In this document: positions 58,029-64,000 of the stretch, piece by piece
Position numbering within the stretch: the first letter of the stretch is position 1
Layout: every line of letters begins with the position of its first letter
Assembly (NCBI RefSeq): GCF_030445035.2
Contig: NC_080701.1
Span: forward strand, 23,962,798 to 24,026,797
Direction: 5' to 3'
Source: Dasypus novemcinctus
Lineage: Eukaryota; Chordata; Mammalia; Cingulata; Dasypodidae
Length of the DNA stretch: 64,000 nucleotides
Position numbers and translations under genes: made by a program
The notes under the pieces: model-generated
Told to the model about the DNA's origin: nothing
The model's input: the letters and a program-made list of their open reading frames with translations, nothing else
The model's database searches: none

Positions 58029-58613
58029 TGTTACCAGTTTTTATCTAGCTTCTTGGCTATGCTGCAAAAATGAATTTCAAGAGCACATCAGGTGAGTTAG
58101 GGCAGTAATTTATTCAAGGAGGGAAGAGAAATGGAAGAAAATAACAGATCAGGGGGCCCAGGTAGAGAGGAAGGGGCTGAAAAGGGATAAAGAGGGCTGA
58201 TTACAGACTGCAATTCCCCATTATAGGTTATAAATGCCCAGGTTTACTTGCGTGGTGATCCAAGTAGGGGAGAAGGCAGCTAGAGTTGGGGTCCAGAGGC
58301 AAGAGCAAATTCAGACCTGGCGCCGCTTTTTGAACTGTTAATTATCCCACCCCTTTGCTAAGGCAGGGAAGGAGTTCCAGCTGTTCACCGTTTTGATTGC
58401 TTATTTCTCCCATCAATCTCCCAGGAGCACCCAATGATAAAGTCCTTGAGGACTATCTGGGGCTTCTCCTGGCTTCTGGAGGAAGTCTTCTTCTGAGTGG
58501 CAGAATCTTGGGGAGGGTCCTCCAGCAGCCATCTTGGGGTTATTGTTACCACATGGACTTCTTGCCAGGTTCCAGATCTGTCTATTGATTCCCTATCTTA
58601 ATAGCTGGCTTCA
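58029..58613 (-). mobile_element. ERV LTR, family 1, copy B
   Basis: Minus-strand relative of the LTR at 1109-1738, starting TGAAGC (58613) and ending GTAACA (58029). AATAAA on the minus strand at 58109-58114. It sits downstream of a gag-like remnant on the same strand, at the position of a 3' LTR, but the LTR on the other side (59519-59705) is not of the same family. Confidence 0.75.
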
Positions 58614-59518
58614 CGAGGAAGAGTAGTTCTTCTCTAGAGGCAGGAACTACCAGACAGTATTTGTGTTGCCTCTACCAGCTGTCCTTGAACTAAGGCTGGG
58701 CTTCTAGGTTGTGCCTCTGAGTGATTTCCCTGAGTATTATAACTGACGGGTTTGGCAGTGCTTGTCCTGATCCCTTTGAGGAGACATGTGACCACCTGGT
58801 CTCTGGCCCTCTGATCTGCCTGTCCCCTCCTTGCCTCTCACACGGGCTTATCTGGATATCAAGGTCTCTTACAGACCTCTCTTGGCTGAACTGTAGCCAC
58901 ATGCTGTGGCAGGAAAAGGTGAACTTCTTCCTTTTTAGACCACTAGTAGGCAGGCTGTCCCAATTCCTGAGAATACACCCCAATGGGCAATCTACTGGAA
59001 TGCTAGTGGCCACGCCATTGTTCTAGAGAGAACCAGAATAAAGCCTGTCAGCCCATCCAGCCACCCAGATCCCGGCCTTTCTGAACTTTGAACCTCCAAA
59101 CCAAAGCGCCAAAGGTGATTAGGTCTTGGGGGACATTGGGTCCTCACGCTCTGGCTACCAGTGTCCCAAGAAAGAAGAGGCCTTGCCAATGGGTATCGTC
59201 CTGACAACCTAGGTCTCAGGAAATGTCTGGAATCAGGTTCCACACTGAAGCTACCATGCAAAAATTTCTCCCTAGAGAAGGGGCTGGCTGGGGACATTTT
59301 TTTTTTTTTTTTGACCTACTCTGGCAGAGACTATAGGAAGTGGCCATGAGAAAGGTCATTTTATGGCAAAACCAGGACAGGAATTTGGTAGCCAAACCAG
59401 GCATTAAAAAAAAAAAAAGTCAGAGACAGGTTCTAATCGAAAACCTTAGACCCACTAGTTTTCGTCGGATGTTGGGTAGTGTTACTTGCCCTTTGTCTCC
59501 TCCATGGCTCACCCAATA
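58614..59518 (-). mobile_element. Decayed ERV interior (class I-like leader and gag start)
   Basis: On the minus strand an LTR-like end (…ACA at 59519) is followed by 'tattgggtgagccatggagg', where a primer-binding site would lie, then a leader and a gag-like segment. No pol or env region is present: the interior is only about 0.9 kb before the family 1 LTR. Confidence 0.55.
58690..59013 (-). pseudogene. Endogenous retrovirus gag N-terminal remnant
   Basis: A 107-codon minus frame with PLGCILRNWDSLP, LKRKKFTF and CHSMWLQF, the arrangement of the N-terminal matrix region in gamma-like (class I) ERV gag proteins. Matrix domains direct Gag to the membrane during assembly. Only this N-terminal part survives: the frame ends after about 107 codons, and capsid, nucleocapsid and protease are missing. 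It lies about 0.5 kb after the putative primer site, the right distance for gag. An old, non-functional copy. Confidence 0.55.
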
Positions 59519-59705
59519 TGTTGGCACAATGCTCTGGGTTTCTAGGCACTCTGGCTATGTCACTTAAAGGAATTTAAGAACATGCCATAGACCACACAAA
59601 GGGGTATAGACTTTAATGAGAAAAGAGAGAAAAGAAAACAGTACACACCCCAGACATGGGTGCAGATATGCTTCAGAGTGAGACGCTGCTTTTGGAGCCA
59701 CGTTC
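59519..59705 (-). mobile_element. ERV LTR fragment, family 2, copy B
   Basis: The minus strand ends '...cattgtgccaaca', then the putative primer site. It shares 'acacaccccagacatggg' with 47815-47830. Truncated at its 5' side near 59705. Confidence 0.55.
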
Positions 59706-59804
59706 ACTTCTGAAAAAGAATATATTTTGCAGCATCCTTTGTAGTTCAAAGTTTTAGTTAGTGAGATGTGCGTGTCAGTGATATATACTACAATGTGTTT
59801 TCCA

Positions 59805-59998
59805 ATATGATAACCACTAGTAACATGTATCTATCTAAGTTTAAATTAATTAAAAGTCAATAAAATTCAAAATTTACTTCTCTAGTAGCACTGTCCACAT
59901 CCTAGTCCCAGTGGCCACATGTGGCTTTGTCTACTGTATTGGCAATGCATATTTAGAACACTTCCAACACTATAGAAAGTACTATTGGACAGAGCTGT
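59805..59998 (+). mobile_element. MER5A-like DNA transposon (hAT-Charlie, non-autonomous)
   Basis: Contains 'agtagcactgtccacatcct', 'gtggccacatgtggctttgt', 'ctactgtattggcaatgcat', 'acacttcc' and the terminal 'ctattggacagagctg', the order of MER5A. The left terminus is decayed. Confidence 0.75.
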
Positions 59999-60896
59999 TC
60001 TGTGACAAGATGTGCAAAATGAGTGTTCCCTTCCTCTCTTTCCATCTTCCTATGCATAGGGAGGACAAAACAACAAAATAGGAAGTGCTGTGCCCCTCAA
60101 TATCATAGAGGTAACATATCAGCCTGAGCATTGTTTCAGTTTAACTGATACAGGATAAAGAGGCAAATTGCATATTTACAGGCCACTAAAAATTATAGTT
60201 GTTGTTACTGCCATTAGAAATTGAATCTTAACTAATTTGCTGTGTATCAACTTATTTTAAATTGGACAAGAGAAAATGCTCCATGAATATTTTCACATTT
60301 CTGTACCATCAGGGCGTTCTCAGCAAAGAGCCTTGGTACTTAAATTAAAGCATTTTGGCATGGTGAATTTTTAGAAGTTTTTGAGTGTATTTTTCTGGGA
60401 AGATTTAGAGATGCCCCTGGAGTCATTTTCTTATATTTTAAGGAGTGATAGACCTAGGGAACTTCATTTGCTCTCCCTAGAGAGAATTTGTTTATATTCC
60501 AGAACAAGTGTCTCTCACCTCTTCTATCCCCTTGCTCTCCAAGAGGGGAAAAGGGAGGTAAATATGCCAGTCAATCTGTGTGAGCTCCAAAATTCATAAT
60601 TTTGGGGTTCCTCTTCTGTGGTAGACATTCCCAAACATGCAGGTCTATCAGGCTCTCATCTTTTGGGCAAAGGTATCAGGCTTTTCTCATGAAATTTTTT
60701 AAAAATCTGACTCTTTAAACAAATTCCATAAAGAACATTTTAAAAAATGAAGCACACTTTTAAATTGCAAACTGACACTCTTATATTAACTATATTTCAA
60801 AGCTTGGATTTCTGCATGTCATGTTTTCGTTAATTGTGACACGACATTTGCATGGTTACCAAATTATGACTGTTTCTCAAGCAAACTCCGAATTTA

Positions 60897-62052
60897 AAAA
60901 AATTTTTTCTTTACTTTAAAAAGAACTTTAGATTACATATATGTTACATTAAATATAGGGGAGTCCCATATACCCCTCTCCTTCCCACTCTTTCCCCATT
61001 AACAACATCTTTCATTAGTGTGGTACATTTTTTACAATTGGCGGACACATATTGAAGCATTTGTACTAATAAGAGTGTTTGTCATAATTCCCTCCTCTAT
61101 TATTGAATATAGGACAGAGAGTATATTTTGTAAATTCATAACATCATCAAAGTAAATTGTACATAATTGTTTTGCTATATAAGTAGTATACAAGTAACAT
61201 TATATTTTAACAAAGTGCTTAGTTATTACAATAGGTCATTACATTATAAATGCAATATAGGCCAGGGCCAAAATATAACCAAAGAGTTATAATTTCACTC
61301 AATAATTTTACTGTTTCTGTGGGAAATACTTGGAATATGACAATCATACTGTGTGAAATAGATCCCAAATATTACTTGTTAATTCCAAAACAAAAATCAT
61401 GCCTTTGAGGCGATATTATCATCAACTATCTAATCAAGGGTTTAAGTTAGCATCACTAATAAGAAAATAACATGATCTCCTGTGCCTGCTGATGAAACAA
61501 TGTAGATGGCACAGCATAATTATGAAGTATTATTGACAAAGATTTTTTACCAGAATATAATTAGCACTTTATACTTTACTTCCAGTTTAAAATCATTAGA
61601 GTAGAAAGAAAGTCAAGGTAAAACAAAAAAACAGCATGAAATATTATTAGAGCACAAAGGAATCCATTATTTTAACATCTACTATGATCAATTAACCCAC
61701 TGCAAAGAATAGTTTGATGACTATTCCCTATTTAATAGCACATATTGCCTTCACCTATATTGTACTCTATATAAGTGGATAATTATGCATATTATGTTTT
61801 GTGGCTGAGTTCATTCACTTATTACATGGCAACATGTCATTCTACATTGCTAGTTTTCATTTCTATACACAAATCGATTTTATATATATCCCACAAATTA
61901 TTTATCCACTCTCCTATTGCCCATTAGTACATTTTGGGTGATTTATAAATAGTGCTGTTATGAATATTCTAATGTATGCTTCAATGGAAATACATTGGGT
62001 ATATTCCTTGGTTTATACTGCTGAGTCAGTAAATACTGCCAAATGGTTTGTA
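60897..62052 (-). mobile_element. LINE-1 inside block Y3
   Basis: Starts at a T-rich site ('gaatttaaaaaaattttttc') with the 3'UTR subtype also seen at 26098. From 61770 to 62050 the plus strand reads 'gctgagttcattcacttatt', 'attgctagttttcatttcta', 'tatttatccactctcctatt', 'cattttgggtgatttataaa', which is antisense ORF2 C-terminus. Y2 lacks it. 61150-61700 is not clearly LINE-1. Confidence 0.65.
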
Positions 62053-62084
62053 TAGTATTGTCATTGGTTTAATGTCAAAGAAGG

Positions 62085-62950
62085 CAACTTCTCTCTAAAG
62101 TAAGAACTGAATGTTGGAGCAGCTGAAGAAAGAATTAGATAAATGGAATGTGATCATGAGAAAATATACAGAAAAAGTATACAGAGAAAAAATTAAAAGA
62201 TGGAAAATAGAAGAGCAGGTAAGATCCATTGAAAATAATACAATGAGGCTTAGAAGTAAAAGAGACAGAATAAGGGGCATATCTGAAAAGATAATGTCTA
62301 AGGATTTTCCAAAATTGTTCACAAATACGAAGTCACATATATAAGAAACTTTATAAACCTCAAGCAGAGTAAATAAAAAAGTTAACATTAAGGTATAAGT
62401 TGCTTAAGTATAAGGTATAAGTTGCTTAAGTATAAGAAGTCTTAAAAAGCAAGAGGGAAAAAAGGACAAATTCATTGACAGGAACAATTGGACAAGTAAC
62501 ATATCAACAGGAATCATGGAGTAAAAATAATAATTTCCTCAAAGTGCTGAAAAAAAATGGTTAATCTATAATTATATAGCCTATGAAAATAAACATCAAT
62601 AGGGAAGGAAAAGTTAAAACGTTTTCTGACAAACATCAGTCAGCCCACAGTAATGAATTACTAAAGACTTTTTCAGGCAAAGTGAAATTATCTGAGTGAA
62701 AGAATGTAGATGTAAGAAGTAATAGATTTTAAAACTGCATTTAATATGAATAAATGAGAATTAATACTGAAATTTAAAAAATAATAATTTTGTCTTGAGG
62801 GGAGTTAAAAATAGCTATAAAATTAAAATACCCCAATAGAATATAAATGTACACATTTATAAGAGAAGGAATGAAAACATTAAATAAAGGTCCTGGAGGG
62901 TAATTTCTGTATAATGTCATGACTCATATCTTGATAAGGTTGTTAAGAGG
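62085..62950 (+). mobile_element. Old LINE-1/HAL1 ORF1 remnant in Y3
   Basis: The frame 62111-62344 keeps 77 codons: MLEQLKKELDKWNVIMRKY (coil) and RGISEKIMSKDFPKL, corresponding to the ORF1 coil and the start of the RNA-binding region. Later landmarks match Y1 and Y2. This is the best-preserved copy. Confidence 0.7.
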
Positions 62951-63118
62951 AGGGGCAAATGTAAACTCCTAAAAATGTACAAGTCTTTCAAGTTAGATTT
63001 GTATACTTTACTGTATTTCAAAATTTTCATCTGTAACAAATGTAAAAACATGGAAAGAAGAAAGAGCATTAGAACATAATGAAGGCAAGCCCATGTAAAC
63101 TTCTAATTCCTTCTTCAG

Positions 63119-63804
63119 ACCAGCTCCCTGATTACCTGTTAAAGCTGTCAGTTGCTGCTTGGTTCCAGGCAGAATGCTGCGGGATTCTCTGCAGTTGGTT
63201 GAATCTGGTGGCTTCGTGGTTACTAGGCAGGGCCTTGTGGTGACTCCAGGGTACGGAAGGGCCTGTGTCCTTCTGTGGAGCTTTACTGAGGGCTGCTCCT
63301 TGGGAAGCTGAGAGGGGGTGATGGAGCTGCTGCCTGATAATGACTTCAGATCATGTGGTCCACAGCCTCCAATGAGAAAGAGTGGTGTGTGCACCTATCA
63401 TCAGTTTATTGGTGGGTCTCTTATTGTTACTCAGATTTGTACAGTCTATGGGAAGGCAACTTTATTAAGTCATGAAAAGCAGCTTGCAGACACACTGGCT
63501 GCACTGATTGAAGAGAAATGTCAGCTCCTTGACAAAGTGAGTGGTGCACACAAGGTGTGTAAAGAGGCTGAGTCATCCCTAGAGGATGCCAGGCTAGAGA
63601 AAGAGACTTTAAGAGTCCCCAGCCTCGTAGACACCTACAGGAAGGCAAAGAGGATGAAAGCAATGCTGAATGGAGAATTAACTTTGTTGGTCCATGAACT
63701 ACAGGGAGAGAGACCCAAACACTTGCAACAAGAAGAGGCAATGGAGAAGATGCTAAAGACACTGGAGATACTTGATGAGGTCATGAAGTCAACCACAGCA
63801 GAAG
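63119..63804 (+). pseudogene. cTAGE/MIA2-like coding remnant, copy 3
   Basis: The plus frame from 63318 runs to 63878. Its last two thirds encode SHEKQLADTLAALIEEKC, then AESSLEDARLEKETL, LVHELQGERPKHLQQEE and LEILDEVMK, the first coiled-coil segment of cTAGE5-type proteins with no internal stop. The first 40 codons are out of register with copy 2 ('gataatgacttcagatcatg' against 'gatgatatgagttcagacta'), so the membrane helix seen in copy 2 is lost. Acceptor-like 'aattccttcttcag' before 63119 and donor 'gaag|gtaagt' at 63804 are conserved. Translation continues through the donor for 24 codons if unspliced. Truncated relative to the family's roughly 800 residues. Confidence 0.78.
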
Positions 63805-63907
63805 GTAAGTTTTCAAACCCAGGGTATGACCCCAGGAACCCTGTGATGGTCCTTACCCACAGAGTGGCTGGTGCGTGAAACAGCACTGTTCTCTTCTATC
63901 CATTCAG
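63805..63907 (+). other. Putative 103-bp intron after the cTAGE-like exon, copy 3
   Basis: GTAAGT at the start; 'ctcttctatccattcag' at the end. The same length as in Y2 (35811-35913). The following sequence 'gcctcccaagctgcc' also parallels Y2 but has no similarity to cTAGE that I can see. Confidence 0.45.
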
Positions 63908-64000
63908 GCCTCCCAAGCTGCCAGGGGCTTTCATCCATTCTCACCTCCATCTGGGTGTCATTGAGGACAGTGGATCCAGGAGGACCCTAACAGAGGCTGC

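Larger units (their letters stand above)
60020..64000 (+). repeat. Duplicated block Y, copy 3 (runs off the window end)
   Basis: Collinear with Y2 from 'aggaagtgctgtgccc', 'atcatagaggtaacatatca' on. It has a private LINE-1 at 60897-62052, the HAL1-like remnant and the cTAGE-like segment. The Y2 homology continues to about 63990. Confidence 0.85.

Overview
This window looks like non-genic, repeat-dense DNA from a xenarthran mammal, most likely an armadillo (Dasypus or a close relative). The main clue is a set of about ten tRNA-headed SINEs. Their heads read '...tggtccagtgg...' then '...ggttcaaaccc...', followed by a long G+C-rich body and an A-rich tail, which I recognise as the xenarthran DAS family. 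LINE-1 and MaLR/MLT1-type LTRs, ERV LTRs and a MER5A-like DNA transposon fit a placental mammal. I found no intact protein-coding gene. Family names come from pattern recognition only; no database was searched.

Layout. 1-22 kb: an ERV LTR; a LINE-1 on the minus strand carrying an ORF1 and only fragments of ORF2 (about 3.6-7.4 kb); two further LINE-1 pieces on the plus strand (7.4-12.5 kb) interrupted by LTRs; a minus-strand LINE-1 5'UTR (12.5-13.9 kb); nested SINEs inside a MaLR LTR (14.1-15.1 kb); a nearly complete MaLR provirus-like element with both LTRs and a 5-bp target duplication (15.5-17.8 kb).

22.5-64 kb: a tandem duplication of a two-part unit. Block Y (about 3.5 kb) carries an ancient LINE-1/HAL1 ORF1 remnant followed by a cTAGE/MIA2-like coding remnant. 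Block X (about 2 kb) carries an MLT1-type LTR. The order is Y1 (22.6-26.0), X1 (29.1-31.0), Y2 (32.3-36.0), X2 (37.0-39.1), then about 20 kb of other sequence, then Y3 (60.0 to the window end). Later SINE and LINE insertions differ between copies and have recognisable empty sites in the others, which gives a relative timeline.

The 39-60 kb spacer holds a second LINE-1 with the same ORF2 deletions as the first (39.3-43.4 kb), a 2.7-kb retroposed non-coding element inserted in a SINE (49.8-52.5 kb), a possible isolated coding exon (48.7 kb), a CpG-rich block with a pyrimidine tract (54.5-55.5 kb) and a decayed class I-like ERV with a gag remnant (58.0-59.7 kb).

The most notable items are the three cTAGE-like remnants with conserved splice-like borders and a 103-bp putative intron in two copies; the two LINE-1s sharing identical ORF2 deletions (a possible HAL1-like non-autonomous lineage); the long ORF-less retroposon; and the possible 50-codon orphan exon.
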